Part shown: one piece after another, positions 18,430 through 27,402 of the stretch
Numbering within the stretch: position 1 is the first letter of the stretch
Layout: every line of letters begins with the position of its first letter
Notes under the pieces: model-generated
Told to the model about the DNA's origin: nothing
The model's database searches: none
What the model saw: only the letters and a program-made list of their open reading frames with translations
Made by a program: the position numbers and the translations under genes
From: Polymorphobacter megasporae
GTDB lineage: Bacteria > Pseudomonadota > Alphaproteobacteria > Sphingomonadales > Sphingomonadaceae
NCBI RefSeq assembly: GCF_018982885.2
Contig: NZ_CP081848.1
Span: 2,542,001-2,606,000 of the forward strand
Reading direction: 5' to 3'
DNA: 64,000 bases

Positions 18430-18465
18430 GGGAGAGAGCGATCATCTTTGAGATCGCTCTCTCCC
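18430..18465 (+). terminator. Strong stem-loop terminator after the S53 protease
   Basis: A perfect 14-base stem (GGGAGAGAGCGATC with its complement) and an eight-base loop are followed by TTAGTGTTTT. This is the most terminator-like structure in the window and isolates the protease from the next gene. Confidence 0.85.
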
Positions 18466-18633
18466 TTAGTGTTTTACACAAGCCGACGAACCCAAGTGCA
18501 GTCTCGCAATCGTGTCGCTTGGCGCTTGGCGTGCGTCTCGCCGGTCTCTTTAGTCGCGGCCTCCTGCCGGGCCTTTTATTTCCGTCCGAACTATAAGATA
18601 TTGCGTGCTCGCTCCGGACAAAGGATGCCGACG

Positions 18634-19623
18634 ATGCGAAGTCTGATTCCAGCTGCGCTGCTGCTCCTGATCACGGGTCCGGTACTTGCCGCCAGCCTTG
18701 GCATGTCGGTCACCAAACGCATCGCTGCCCCCGATGGCGGCTGGGACTATGTCAACGTCAGCGCCGACGGCAAGACGATGCTCGTCGCACGCTCGGACGG
18801 CGTGATGACGATCGATCTTGCGACTGGAGCGGTCAATCCGCACCTCGTCGCGGCGCAGCGGACGCACGGCGCGGTGACCGTTCCCGGCACCTCGATCGGT
18901 ATGGTGACGAGCACGACCAGTGGCGGCGCATTGCTGTTCGATGCAGGCACCGGAGCGGTCGTCGCCGACATCAAGACCGGGACGAAGCCCGACGCTGCCG
19001 CTTACGACCCGGCGACAGGAATGCTGCTGGTGATGGACAATGCCGGCGGCGGCGTTGCGGTGATCGATCCGAAAACGAAGGCGCTCGTCGGTAAGGTCGC
19101 GGTGGCAGGCGCGCTGGAGTCTGCGGCGGTCGACGCGAAAGGGACGCTCTACGTCAACATCGAAGACAAGGGCGCTGTGGCGGTGATCGACGTCGCGCGC
19201 CGCGCGGTCGTTCGCACGATCGACCTCACCGGCTGCGAGGAGCCGGGCGGTCTCGCTTTGACGAAGCAGGGGTATCTCATCTCCGCGTGCGCGAACGGCC
19301 ATGCCAAGGTGGTCGAAGCGAAGTCCGGCCGCTTGCTCGCCGACATTGCAATCGGATCACGCCCCGATGCGGTGATCTACGACGGTCCGCGTGACCGCGC
19401 CTATGTCCCTACAGGCGGCGACGGCGGGCTTACCGTGATCGACACTGCTGACGTGCCGCGCGGCATCGGCGTGGTGTCGACGCAAAAGGGCTCGCGCACC
19501 GGCGCGGCGGATCCTGCCACTGGCGATATCTACCTACCCGGCGCGCGTTTCGCCCCAGCAGAGGCCGGTCAGCGACCCAAGGCGATACCGGGATCGTTCG
19601 AGGTGCTCGTCGTCTCGAAATAG
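18634..19623 (+). CDS. YncE-like periplasmic beta-propeller protein
   Basis: About 329 residues. The start at 18634 was chosen because AAAGG precedes it by nine bases and it begins a signal peptide (MRSLIPAALLLLITGPVLAA); an ATG at 18625 is also possible. Repeated blades are visible, for example DGKTMLVARSDGVMTIDL, AYDPATGMLLVMDN and YDGPRDRAYVPTGGDGGLTVID, the pattern of seven-bladed YncE/YVTN propellers. Such proteins bind ligands or partners in the periplasm, with no catalytic role established. Its end lies eight bases from the convergent GH3 gene, so no terminator separates them. Confidence 0.85.
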   Translation: MRSLIPAALLLLITGPVLAASLGMSVTKRIAAPDGGWDYVNVSADGKTMLVARSDGVMTIDLATGAVNPHLVAAQRTHGAVTVPGTSIGMVTSTTSGGALLFDAGTGAVVADIKTGTKPDAAAYDPATGMLLVMDNAGGGVAVIDPKTKALVGKVAVAGALESAAVDAKGTLYVNIEDKGAVAVIDVARRAVVRTIDLTGCEEPGGLALTKQGYLISACANGHAKVVEAKSGRLLADIAIGSRPDAVIYDGPRDRAYVPTGGDGGLTVIDTADVPRGIGVVSTQKGSRTGAADPATGDIYLPGARFAPAEAGQRPKAIPGSFEVLVVSK

Positions 19624-19631
19624 CGGTTGGG

Positions 19632-22328
19632 TCAAAGCGGCAAGGGTGCCGATTTCACCGTTGTAAAGCCCGCCGACTGGCCGGGGACTCCCGTATCAGG
19701 CTGGCCCGCGCCGACCGTGACGCGATATTTGCCCGCCATCACCTGCCGTGTCCCATCGATCGCCACCGCGCTTAGGTCGCGTGGCGACAGGTCGAACGTC
19801 ACGGTGCGATGCTCGCCAGGATTGAGCGTCACACGCTGGTAGCCGCGCAGCGCGACGCGCGGCACACCGGGCTGGTCGGGGAAGTTGAGGTAGAGCTGCG
19901 CGACCTCGTCGCCGGCGCGCGTACCAGTATTGCTGACCTCGGTCGTCACCTGCAGTCCGGTCTCCGCGCCGCCTGCAGCAGGTGTCACGACGAGCGGGGC
20001 ATACGCAAAGGTCGTGTAGCTCAGCCCGTAGCCGAACGGGTAGACCGGAGTGCCGGTGAAGTAGCGATATGTCCGCCCCGTCATCGCATAGTCGTCGAAC
20101 GGCGGCAGGTCGGCGACGCTGCGGTAGAAGGTCAGCGGCAGGCGGCCGGCGGGGTTGGTCTTGCCCGACAGGACGTTGGCGACGGCCAGGCCGCCCGACT
20201 GCCCCGGATACCACGCCTCGACGATCGCCGCGGCATTGTCCTTCGCCCAGGCGACGTTGATCGGGCTGCCGTTCATTGCGACGACGATCAGCGGCTTGCC
20301 GGTCGCGTGCGCACGCTCGAGCATCGCCATCTGCTCGGCAGGCAGGTCGAGCGAGGTCTTGTCGCCGCCCTTGAAACCGGGAACGTCGGTGCCGGTCTCC
20401 TCGGCCTCGAGGTCGGAGGTCAGGCCGACCACCGTGACGATGACGTCGGCCGAGCGCGCCGCCGCATCGAGATCGGCGTCGGGCCGGGCGGAGACCAGCT
20501 TCCACACGAGGTCGGTGTTGCCGAAGCCGCGCGCGGTCGAGACGACGCGCAACTTGTAGCGATGCCGCTTTTCGAGCGTCACCGTCTTGAGCGTCGCCAG
20601 CGGGCCGTGATGCTCGGCGACGTCGAGGAAGGTCTGGCCGTCGAGCTCGACGAGCCCGGTGCCGCCGATGCCGAGGCGATAGCTGCCGGTCACCGGCGGC
20701 ACGAGGAAGCCGGTCCATTCGGTGCGGTGATAGTCGTTGACCGTCGCGAGCTGCAGGCCGCGGCTCGCGACATCGGCCTCGCGGCGGGTGACGACGGGGC
20801 GCGGCTGGTAGCGCAGCGCGGTGATCTGCTCGCGGTCGGTGCCCGGCGCGAATGGCAGGACCGGCGGGATGACCGGGTTGAAATAGCGCACCAGCAGCCC
20901 CGGCTTGCCGTCGGGCGCACGCAAGGCCTCGGCGGGCACGCGGTCGCCGTCGGTGATCGACTCGCCGAACGGGACGAGCGTGACCGACGACGCGCCGATG
21001 GCACGACGCAGCCCCTCGACGACCGACACCGGCGGAGCGGATTGCGGCGAGGAATAGTTGCCGCGCAGCACGCGGGTCGCGTCGCCGAGGGGGCCGATCA
21101 CCGCGATCCGCGCGCCGGGACGCAGCGGCAGCACGCCGTCGTTCTTGAGCAGCACGAGGCTCTTCTCGGCGGCCCTGAGCGCGAGCGCCCCGTGATCGGG
21201 GATGCCGATCGCGCTCACCGGAACGACCCCCGGTGCCTGCGCGATGCCGGGCAGATCGCCGTTGCGGATGCGCGCGGAGAACAGCCGGACCAGCGTCCGG
21301 TCGAGGTCGGCGGGCGATAGCAGGTTGCGCGCCACCGCCTCGCCGAAGCGGTCGGGCAGCCCGCCCATATCGCCGATCGTCTGGGTGTTGCACTCGTTGT
21401 CGACCCCGGCCTTCATTGCCGCGGCGACCGCGGTCGCCTGGTCGGGGGCGTATTTGTGATTGTCGGCGATGTCCTTCACCGCGTCGCAGTCCGACACGAC
21501 ATAGCCGGTGAAGCCCCACGCGCCGCGCAGGTGATCCTTGAGCAGCAGGTCGTTGGCGCACGCGGGCTGGCCGTCGATCCGGTTGTACGCGCACATGATC
21601 GACCCGGCGCGGCCCTCGACGATTGCGGCGCGGAAGGCGGGGAGGTAGGTGTCCTCGAGGTCGTGCGTCGAGACGAACACGTTCGCCATGTGTCGCGTCG
21701 ACTCGGGCCCGCTGTGCACCGCGAAATGCTTGGGCGTCGAGATCACGTCAGGCAGATCCGAATTGGGACCCTGCATACCGGTGACGAAGGCGACCGCGGT
21801 GCGCGCGGTCAGGAACGGGTCCTCGCCGTACGTCTCCTGACCCCGGCCCCAGCGCGGATCGCGGAAGATGTTGATGTTGGGCGACCAGGTGTCGAGTCCG
21901 GTGCCGATGCGCCCGAGCTTGCCGGTCTGCCGCCCGAGCGTGTGGATCGCGCGGACCTCGACGCTGATGACGCCGGCGACGTCGTGGACCAGCGGCGCGT
22001 CGAAGGTGGCGGCAAGCCCGATCGGCTCAGGGAAATTTGTCGTGGGCATTGCACCGATCGCGCCGTGGAGCGACTCGGTCCACCAATTGTATGCCGGGAT
22101 GTCCAGGCGGGGGATCGCGGGCGCGACGTTGAGCAGCTGCGGCAGCTTTTCGGCGAGCGTCATCCGCGCGACGATCGCCGCAGCGAGTTCGTCAGCGCGC
22201 GCTCGGATCGGGCTGACGGTAGCGGTAGCAGACACGGCGGCGGGTACGGTCTGCGCTGGCGCAGGTGATGCCGCCGCGGCGATCCCCGCAAGCAATGCCG
22301 CGCGGAAGCTAGATGCCAACTTAGCCAT
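19632..22328 (-). CDS. GH3 glycosidase with PA14-like insert (beta-glucosidase/xylosidase type), exported
   Basis: An 898-residue enzyme with a signal peptide ending in APAQ. The N-terminal barrel has PTTNFPEPIGLAATFD, RDPRWGRGQETYGEDP and the nucleophile motif VVSDCDAV (Asp near residue 280); SDCDA is common in xylosidase/arabinosidase-like GH3. The second domain includes ETGTDVPGFKGGD, the acid/base region, and a fibronectin-III-like C-terminus follows (VSNTGTRAGDEVAQLYL). Residues about 455-600 form a PA14-like insert (TEWTGFLVPPVTGSYRLGIG), which usually shapes substrate selection. It is divergent from the esterase-GH27 pair. The exact sugar is not determinable. Confidence 0.92.
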   Translation of the reverse strand: MAKLASSFRAALLAGIAAAASPAPAQTVPAAVSATATVSPIRARADELAAAIVARMTLAEKLPQLLNVAPAIPRLDIPAYNWWTESLHGAIGAMPTTNFPEPIGLAATFDAPLVHDVAGVISVEVRAIHTLGRQTGKLGRIGTGLDTWSPNINIFRDPRWGRGQETYGEDPFLTARTAVAFVTGMQGPNSDLPDVISTPKHFAVHSGPESTRHMANVFVSTHDLEDTYLPAFRAAIVEGRAGSIMCAYNRIDGQPACANDLLLKDHLRGAWGFTGYVVSDCDAVKDIADNHKYAPDQATAVAAAMKAGVDNECNTQTIGDMGGLPDRFGEAVARNLLSPADLDRTLVRLFSARIRNGDLPGIAQAPGVVPVSAIGIPDHGALALRAAEKSLVLLKNDGVLPLRPGARIAVIGPLGDATRVLRGNYSSPQSAPPVSVVEGLRRAIGASSVTLVPFGESITDGDRVPAEALRAPDGKPGLLVRYFNPVIPPVLPFAPGTDREQITALRYQPRPVVTRREADVASRGLQLATVNDYHRTEWTGFLVPPVTGSYRLGIGGTGLVELDGQTFLDVAEHHGPLATLKTVTLEKRHRYKLRVVSTARGFGNTDLVWKLVSARPDADLDAAARSADVIVTVVGLTSDLEAEETGTDVPGFKGGDKTSLDLPAEQMAMLERAHATGKPLIVVAMNGSPINVAWAKDNAAAIVEAWYPGQSGGLAVANVLSGKTNPAGRLPLTFYRSVADLPPFDDYAMTGRTYRYFTGTPVYPFGYGLSYTTFAYAPLVVTPAAGGAETGLQVTTEVSNTGTRAGDEVAQLYLNFPDQPGVPRVALRGYQRVTLNPGEHRTVTFDLSPRDLSAVAIDGTRQVMAGKYRVTVGAGQPDTGVPGQSAGFTTVKSAPLPL

Positions 22329-22410
22329 GGTGATCCCCTATCCAATTGTCGGACTTATTTTTCTTTGGGCATGCGGTCGCAATTTGATCGCCGCCCGTCA
22401 AGCCTGCTAC

Positions 22411-22420
22411 GTTAGCGCTC
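22411..22420. promoter_or_regulatory. Possible LacI-family operator core between divergent glycosidase genes
   Basis: GTTAGCGCTC contains the AGCGCT palindrome typical of LacI-type sugar regulators of related alphaproteobacteria (the Caulobacter XylR site is similar). The right half matches poorly. It is in the only shared promoter region of the GH3 and esterase genes. Confidence 0.35.
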
Positions 22421-22469
22421 TCATTTCGTCGGCACGATAATCGGCGATTGGGGCGGGGAGGATGTTCGA

Positions 22470-23552
22470 ATGATATCGATTCATGCGCGGCAAGGGATTT
22501 TGCAGGGGCTGCGATGGGCAACCGCTTCGGCGCTCATGTGTGCGACGCCAGCTCTGCATGCACAGGTCGCCACGAACATCCCGCCCGCCGTCGCCGGGGC
22601 GCCGCACCTGACCGCCGAGCGGATCACCGTTCATGGCCGTGCGCTCGAGGGAAATCTGGAGGGCGACTCGCCCGATCGTGCAGTTCTGGTGGTCTTGCCG
22701 CCGGGCTACGCCAAGCACCCGAAGCAGCATTATCCGGTGCTGTATGCGCTCCACGGCTATTCGATCGGTGCCGAGCAATGGACCAGCGAAATTCACGCGC
22801 TCGATACGATCGCCAACGCCTATGGCACGGGCGTGCCGGAGATGATCGTCGTCTTCCCCGACAGCAAGACCGTCCATAATGGGTCGATGTATTCCAGCTC
22901 GGTGACGACGGGCGACTTCGAGACGTTCATCGCGCGCGATCTGGTCGCGTATGTCGACGCGCATTATCGCTCGATCCCCGACCGCGCGAGCCGGGGCCTC
23001 GCCGGGCATTCGATGGGCGGCTACGGCACCAGCCGGATCGGCATGAAGCACCCCGACGTGTTCGGCGCGCTGTACATGATGAGCCCGTGCTGCCTGTCGG
23101 CGCGTACCGCCGATCAGTTCGACCCGGCGATGGCTGCGCAGCTTGCCGGCGTCACCGTGCTCGCGGACTCGGCGAAGCTGCCGTTCTTCGCGCGGGCGCA
23201 ACTGGCGAGTGCCGCGGCTTGGTCGCCGAACCCGACGAAGCCGCCACTGTTCCTCGATCTCCCGGTGAAGGACGGCGTCGTGCAACCCGACGTGCTGGCG
23301 AGGTGGGCAGCGAACGCCCCGCTCGCGTTCGTCGATCAATATGTCGGCAACCTGCGCCAGTATCGGGCGATTGCGCTCGACGTCGGCGATCAGGACAGCC
23401 TCAAGGACGACACCCGCAAATTGCACGAGGCGCTCGACCGCTACGGCATTGCCAATAGCTTCGAGATTTACCCCGGCACCCACGTCAGCAACGTCGCGTA
23501 TCGTTTCGAGGATTATGTACTGCCGTTCTTTGGCAAGCAGTTGAAGCATTGA
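22470..23552 (+). CDS. Exported CE1-like esterase (alpha/beta hydrolase)
   Basis: A 360-residue protein with GGGGAGG upstream and a signal peptide ending near ALHAQ. The fold matches the esterase D / feruloyl-acetyl esterase group: YPVLYALHGYSIG before the oxyanion strand and GHSMGGYG with nucleophile Ser181; a late His is in GTHVSNVAYRF. An Asp in DVGDQDSLKDD may complete the triad. It shares a one-base stop/start overlap (TGATG) with the GH27 gene, implying one transcript. It probably removes acyl groups from plant glycans so neighbouring glycosidases can act. Confidence 0.85.
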   Translation: MISIHARQGILQGLRWATASALMCATPALHAQVATNIPPAVAGAPHLTAERITVHGRALEGNLEGDSPDRAVLVVLPPGYAKHPKQHYPVLYALHGYSIGAEQWTSEIHALDTIANAYGTGVPEMIVVFPDSKTVHNGSMYSSSVTTGDFETFIARDLVAYVDAHYRSIPDRASRGLAGHSMGGYGTSRIGMKHPDVFGALYMMSPCCLSARTADQFDPAMAAQLAGVTVLADSAKLPFFARAQLASAAAWSPNPTKPPLFLDLPVKDGVVQPDVLARWAANAPLAFVDQYVGNLRQYRAIALDVGDQDSLKDDTRKLHEALDRYGIANSFEIYPGTHVSNVAYRFEDYVLPFFGKQLKH

Positions 23553-25447
23553 TGAGATCGCGCATCCGTTGCTGGCTTGGCGTCTCATTGGCGATGGCCT
23601 TCCCGGCAGCGGCGATTGCCGGTCCGCTCGACCCTACCGGGCGTTGGACCGCCAACCAGCGCGGTGACGCGCCGCTGCCGCCTATGGGCTGGAGTTCGTG
23701 GAACGCCTTCCACACCGACATCACCGAGGAGAACATCCTCGCCTCGGCGGACGTGCTGGTCCGGTCGCAGCTCGCCGCCAAGGGCTATCGTTATATCGAC
23801 ATCGACGACGGCTGGTGGCTGAAGCGGCGCCAGACCGACGGTCGGATCATGATCCGCACCGCCAATTTTCCGTCGGCGGTGATGCCCGATGGCAAGCCGA
23901 GCTTCCGCCCGTTGACCGACAAGCTTCACGCGATGGGGCTCAAGGCGGGTATCTACAGCGACATCGGCCGCAACTCGTGCAGCCAGGTTTTCGATTCGAC
24001 CGCGCCGAACCAGCCCGAAGGCAGCGTGATCGAGCGTGAGGTCGGGCTATACGGCCACGTCGATCAGGATATCCGGCTCTACCTCGGGGAGTGGGGCTTC
24101 GACCTGATCAAGGTCGACGGTTGTGGCATCCGCGGCTTGCCGGCGAGCAATCCCAAAGTGCAGTCGGGGCTGTACCGCACATTTCCGCCGCTGATCGACG
24201 CCGACTCGCTCGCCCAGACCGACGTCGCGGCGGTGCAGCGGCTGTACGGGGACGTCGCCGATGCCGTCGCGCGGGTTCGTCCGGATGGCCATTATGTTTA
24301 TTCGCTGTGCCTCTGGGGTTCGGCCGATGTGCGCGCTTGGGGTAAGGATCTCGGCAGCGTGTCGCGGACGAGCGAAGACTTGTCACCGACATGGGGCAGG
24401 ATGCTTCACAACCTCGACACGGTCAGCCGCCGCGAACTGTACGGACACCCCAATTCGTGGAACGACGCGGACATGCTGTTCGTCGGCAGCGGCGATTTCG
24501 ACGAGAATCACCTGACTGAGGCGCGCTCGCACTTCGCCTTGTGGGCGATGGTCAACTCGCCGCTGATCATCGGCTACGACCTGCGCCACGCCGCACCCGC
24601 GCTGATCGACCTGTTCGGCAACACGCGGGTGATCGCGGTCAATCAAGACCCGGCGGGCAACCAGGCGACGATCGTGTTCGACTCAGACGAGGTGCAAATC
24701 TTCGTCAAGACGCTCAGCGACGGGCGCAAGGCGGTGGCGCTGTTCAACCGCAGCGGCCTGCCGGTCGATGCGACGCTGACCGCCGAGCATCTGTCGTTCA
24801 GCGATGCCGACGACGTCGAACTGACCGATCTGTGGTCGGGCGCGACATCGCAGTTCCGTAAGGAGCGTGATGTCCACCTCGCGCCGCGCCAGACGGTGAT
24901 CTTCACCGCGAATGGCACCCGGCAACTTCCGGGCGGTCTGTATCTCGCCGAACAGCCGGGCAGCGTGAATCCTGCGGTCGACGGCGTCGAGTTGCCGACC
25001 CCCGATCCGCTCGTCCACCGCGCGCCATTGCCGTGGCTAGGCACGCACCACGGCGGCGACTTCCCACGCTACGGCGGCTGGGGCGGGGCGAGGGTGGGGC
25101 GGACGCCGTACGATCAGCCGCCGATGGTAGCCGGACAGCCGTTGAGCCACACGATCGGCGTGCTCGCGAATTCGCGGCTCGAAGTCCGGAACGCTGGATT
25201 TTCACGTTTTTCTACGCGGATTGGGGTCGACGATTCGACATCAGATAGAAAGCGGTCTGTGACCTTTTCGATCTATGGGGACGGTCACCTGCTTGCGCGC
25301 TCGCGGCCGATGCGTGTCGGTGACGGAGCCCAGTCGCTCACAGCCAATATTGCCGGGGTCAAAATAGTCGAACTTGTCGCGGCGAACGATGGCACCGGTG
25401 GCTCGCTGATTTCGGCAGACTGGGGCGAGGCAGCGCTGACGCGTTAG
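23552..25447 (+). CDS. GH27 alpha-galactosidase-like enzyme with C-terminal NPCBM-like domain, exported
   Basis: A 631-residue enzyme with a signal peptide ending in AAIAG. GH27 signatures: PPMGWSSWNAF, YIDIDDGWW, KVDGCG with nucleophile Asp189, and WNDADML as the acid/base motif. After the barrel and a beta-sandwich (to about residue 430), residues about 490-631 form an NPCBM-like region (THHGGDFPRYGGW, LSHTIGVLANSRLEV, VDDSTSDRKRSVTFSIYGDG) that probably binds galactosides. The ATG at 23552 overlaps the esterase stop. GH27 also includes beta-L-arabinopyranosidases, so galactose specificity is likely but not certain. Confidence 0.92.
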   Translation: MRSRIRCWLGVSLAMAFPAAAIAGPLDPTGRWTANQRGDAPLPPMGWSSWNAFHTDITEENILASADVLVRSQLAAKGYRYIDIDDGWWLKRRQTDGRIMIRTANFPSAVMPDGKPSFRPLTDKLHAMGLKAGIYSDIGRNSCSQVFDSTAPNQPEGSVIEREVGLYGHVDQDIRLYLGEWGFDLIKVDGCGIRGLPASNPKVQSGLYRTFPPLIDADSLAQTDVAAVQRLYGDVADAVARVRPDGHYVYSLCLWGSADVRAWGKDLGSVSRTSEDLSPTWGRMLHNLDTVSRRELYGHPNSWNDADMLFVGSGDFDENHLTEARSHFALWAMVNSPLIIGYDLRHAAPALIDLFGNTRVIAVNQDPAGNQATIVFDSDEVQIFVKTLSDGRKAVALFNRSGLPVDATLTAEHLSFSDADDVELTDLWSGATSQFRKERDVHLAPRQTVIFTANGTRQLPGGLYLAEQPGSVNPAVDGVELPTPDPLVHRAPLPWLGTHHGGDFPRYGGWGGARVGRTPYDQPPMVAGQPLSHTIGVLANSRLEVRNAGFSRFSTRIGVDDSTSDRKRSVTFSIYGDGHLLARSRPMRVGDGAQSLTANIAGVKIVELVAANDGTGGSLISADWGEAALTR

Positions 25448-25570
25448 TCCGCGCCACCAATTAGTGCCGGGCCGCTTTCAACCGCTTTCGTCGGCAGCGT
25501 AGTCACGGAGACCGCAAACTCGATCTTTGGTCGAATACCGTACCTAGCGATGGTTTGTTTCGTCGCACCG

Positions 25571-25595
25571 GGAACACGTCGGGAATGGCGCGGTT
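25571..25595 (+). promoter_or_regulatory. Likely EcfG (general stress sigma factor) promoter
   Basis: GGAAC at 25571-25575, a 16-base spacer, then GGTT at 25592-25595, one mismatch from the alphaproteobacterial EcfG pattern GGAAC-N16/17-CGTT. It lies 26 bases before the chosen start of the SRPBCC gene and supports that start over the longer frame that would include it. Confidence 0.6.
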
Positions 25596-25620
25596 AACGT
25601 TGCGATCTTTGGAGCGAGAT

Positions 25621-26199
25621 ATGGCCAGTCAAACTCACAACCACGATGACGCACCCCCACTGACGTCGAAGCATAGCGATGTCGTAACCGACGCCGCAAA
25701 GTCGCTTGACCTCACAGTTGGCGACAGCGTCTCGACCCGCTCTGTAACGATCAATAAGCCACAGGCCGAGTTGTTTGCGTTCTTTCGTGATTTCTCCAAC
25801 CTGCCGAAATTTATGGAAAATATCGAGCGTGTCGACGTGATCGATGCAACCCGCTCGCATTGGGTCGTCAAAGCCCCAGTTGGCGAGACTGTCGAATGGG
25901 ACTCGACGATTACCGAAGAGTCGCCGCCGTCGTCGTTCGCCTGGACGTCCAAGGGAAACATTCAGAATAGCGGCCGGGTCGAGTTCCGCGACGCCGGGCC
26001 ACGAGGGACCATCGTCACCGCCATGATCGCCTACGATCCGCCGGGCGGAGCGATCGGAAAGCTCATTGCCAATCTGTTCCAGCGGGAGCCCGCGCTCCAG
26101 GCGCGGCGCGACCTTCGCCGGCTGAAGCAATTGATGGAGACCGGGGAGGTGTCGACCAACGCCCGCACCGTAGCCGCGCTCGCCAAAGAGAAGGAATAG
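25621..26199 (+). CDS. SRPBCC (polyketide cyclase/dehydrase-like) stress protein
   Basis: A 192-residue protein. The start at 25621 has GGAG six bases upstream; a longer frame begins at 25555 but covers the predicted promoter. The core from about residue 40 is an SRPBCC fold: [28 protein letters not shown], then [18 protein letters not shown] and [17 protein letters not shown]. The hydrophobic cavity binds unidentified lipids or small molecules. It heads a three-gene operon with a zinc dehydrogenase and an SDR, an arrangement common in sphingomonad stress regulons. No catalytic function is assignable. Confidence 0.85.
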   Translation: MASQTHNHDDAPPLTSKHSDVVTDAAKSLDLTVGDSVSTRSVTINKPQAELFAFFRDFSNLPKFMENIERVDVIDATRSHWVVKAPVGETVEWDSTITEESPPSSFAWTSKGNIQNSGRVEFRDAGPRGTIVTAMIAYDPPGGAIGKLIANLFQREPALQARRDLRRLKQLMETGEVSTNARTVAALAKEKE

Positions 26200-26203
26200 A
26201 TCG

Positions 26204-27391
26204 ATGCGCGCACTGACTTGGCACGGCAAGCATGACGTCCGCGTCGACACCGTCGACGATCCCGAGATTTTGAACCCGCGCGATGCGATCATCAAAGTCA
26301 CATCGACCGCAATCTGCGGGTCAGACCTTCACCTGTACGACGGCTTTATCCCGACGATGCAGAAGGGCGACATCCTCGGCCATGAATTCATGGGTGAAGT
26401 CGTCGAGATCGGTTCCAAGAGTACACTGAAGAAGGGGCAGCGGGTCGTTGTCCCGTTCACGATCGCCTGCGGCTCCTGCTATCACTGCGGCAAGAAGCAG
26501 TTCTCGGCGTGCGATAACGGCAATCCTGCCGATAATCAGGACATTGCCGAAACGCTCTACGGGCAGCCGATGTCGGGCCTTTTCGGCTACAGCCACATGA
26601 CCGGCGGCTATGCGGGCGGACAGGCAGAATATGTTCGAGTGCCTTATTCCGACACCGGCCCGATTGTCATTCCCGACGGGATCGAAGACGACAAGGTGTT
26701 GTTCTTGTCCGACATTCTGCCGACCGGCTGGATGGCAGCGGAAAATGCCGACATCGAACCCGGTGACACTGTCGCGGTATGGGGCTGTGGCCCGGTCGGG
26801 CTGTTCGCAATCCAGTCGGCCTTTCTCCTTGGTGCGCACCGCGTCATCGCGATCGATCACTTCCCGCACCGGCTCGAGCTCGCGAAGAAGTTTGGCGCGG
26901 AGACGATCAACTTCGAGGACAGCAAGGTGTCCGAGGCATTGATCGAGATGACCGGCGGCATCGGCCCTGACGCGGTGATCGATGCGGTCGGGCTCGAGGC
27001 CCACGGCTTCTTCGTCGACAACGTCATCGACCAGATCAAGAAGACGCTGCTGCTCGGTACCGACCGCGCGCATTCGATCCGTCAGGCAATCGTCGCGTGC
27101 CGCAAGGGCGGTCGGGTGTCGATGCCGGCGGTGTACGGCGGTTTTATCGACAAGTTTCCGCTCGGCGCGTTCATGGAAAAGGGGTTGACGCTCAAGACGG
27201 GGCAGACCCACGTCCAGCGTTACCTTCCGGCGCTGCTCACCGCGATCCTCGAAGAGAAGATCGATACGACGTTCCTGATCAGCCACCGGATGGCGCTCGA
27301 GGACGCACCCAAGGGCTACAAGATGTTTCACGACAACCAGAACGAAGTCACCAAAGTCGTGCTCAAGCCCGGCATGGCCACCGCAGCTTAA
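26204..27391 (+). CDS. Zinc-dependent alcohol dehydrogenase (formaldehyde dehydrogenase-like)
   Basis: A 395-residue medium-chain dehydrogenase with AAGGA before the start. Catalytic-zinc residues appear in [12 protein letters not shown] and [13 protein letters not shown]. The structural-zinc loop [19 protein letters not shown] has four Cys. The Rossmann motif [15 protein letters not shown] binds NAD. The sequence resembles glutathione-independent formaldehyde dehydrogenases with an unusual insertion near residues 120-140. It is four bases after the SRPBCC gene and twelve before the SDR. Substrate in this operon is unknown; detoxifying aldehydes under stress is an inference. Confidence 0.9.
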   Translation: MRALTWHGKHDVRVDTVDDPEILNPRDAIIKVTSTAICGSDLHLYDGFIPTMQKGDILGHEFMGEVVEIGSKSTLKKGQRVVVPFTIACGSCYHCGKKQFSACDNGNPADNQDIAETLYGQPMSGLFGYSHMTGGYAGGQAEYVRVPYSDTGPIVIPDGIEDDKVLFLSDILPTGWMAAENADIEPGDTVAVWGCGPVGLFAIQSAFLLGAHRVIAIDHFPHRLELAKKFGAETINFEDSKVSEALIEMTGGIGPDAVIDAVGLEAHGFFVDNVIDQIKKTLLLGTDRAHSIRQAIVACRKGGRVSMPAVYGGFIDKFPLGAFMEKGLTLKTGQTHVQRYLPALLTAILEEKIDTTFLISHRMALEDAPKGYKMFHDNQNEVTKVVLKPGMATAA

Positions 27392-27402
27392 GGAGTATCT
27401 GC

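Noticed and set aside
27097-27402. Longer N-terminus for the SDR gene
   Set aside because: It would overlap the alcohol dehydrogenase gene entirely, and AGGAG plus the classical SDR N-terminus fix the start at 27403.
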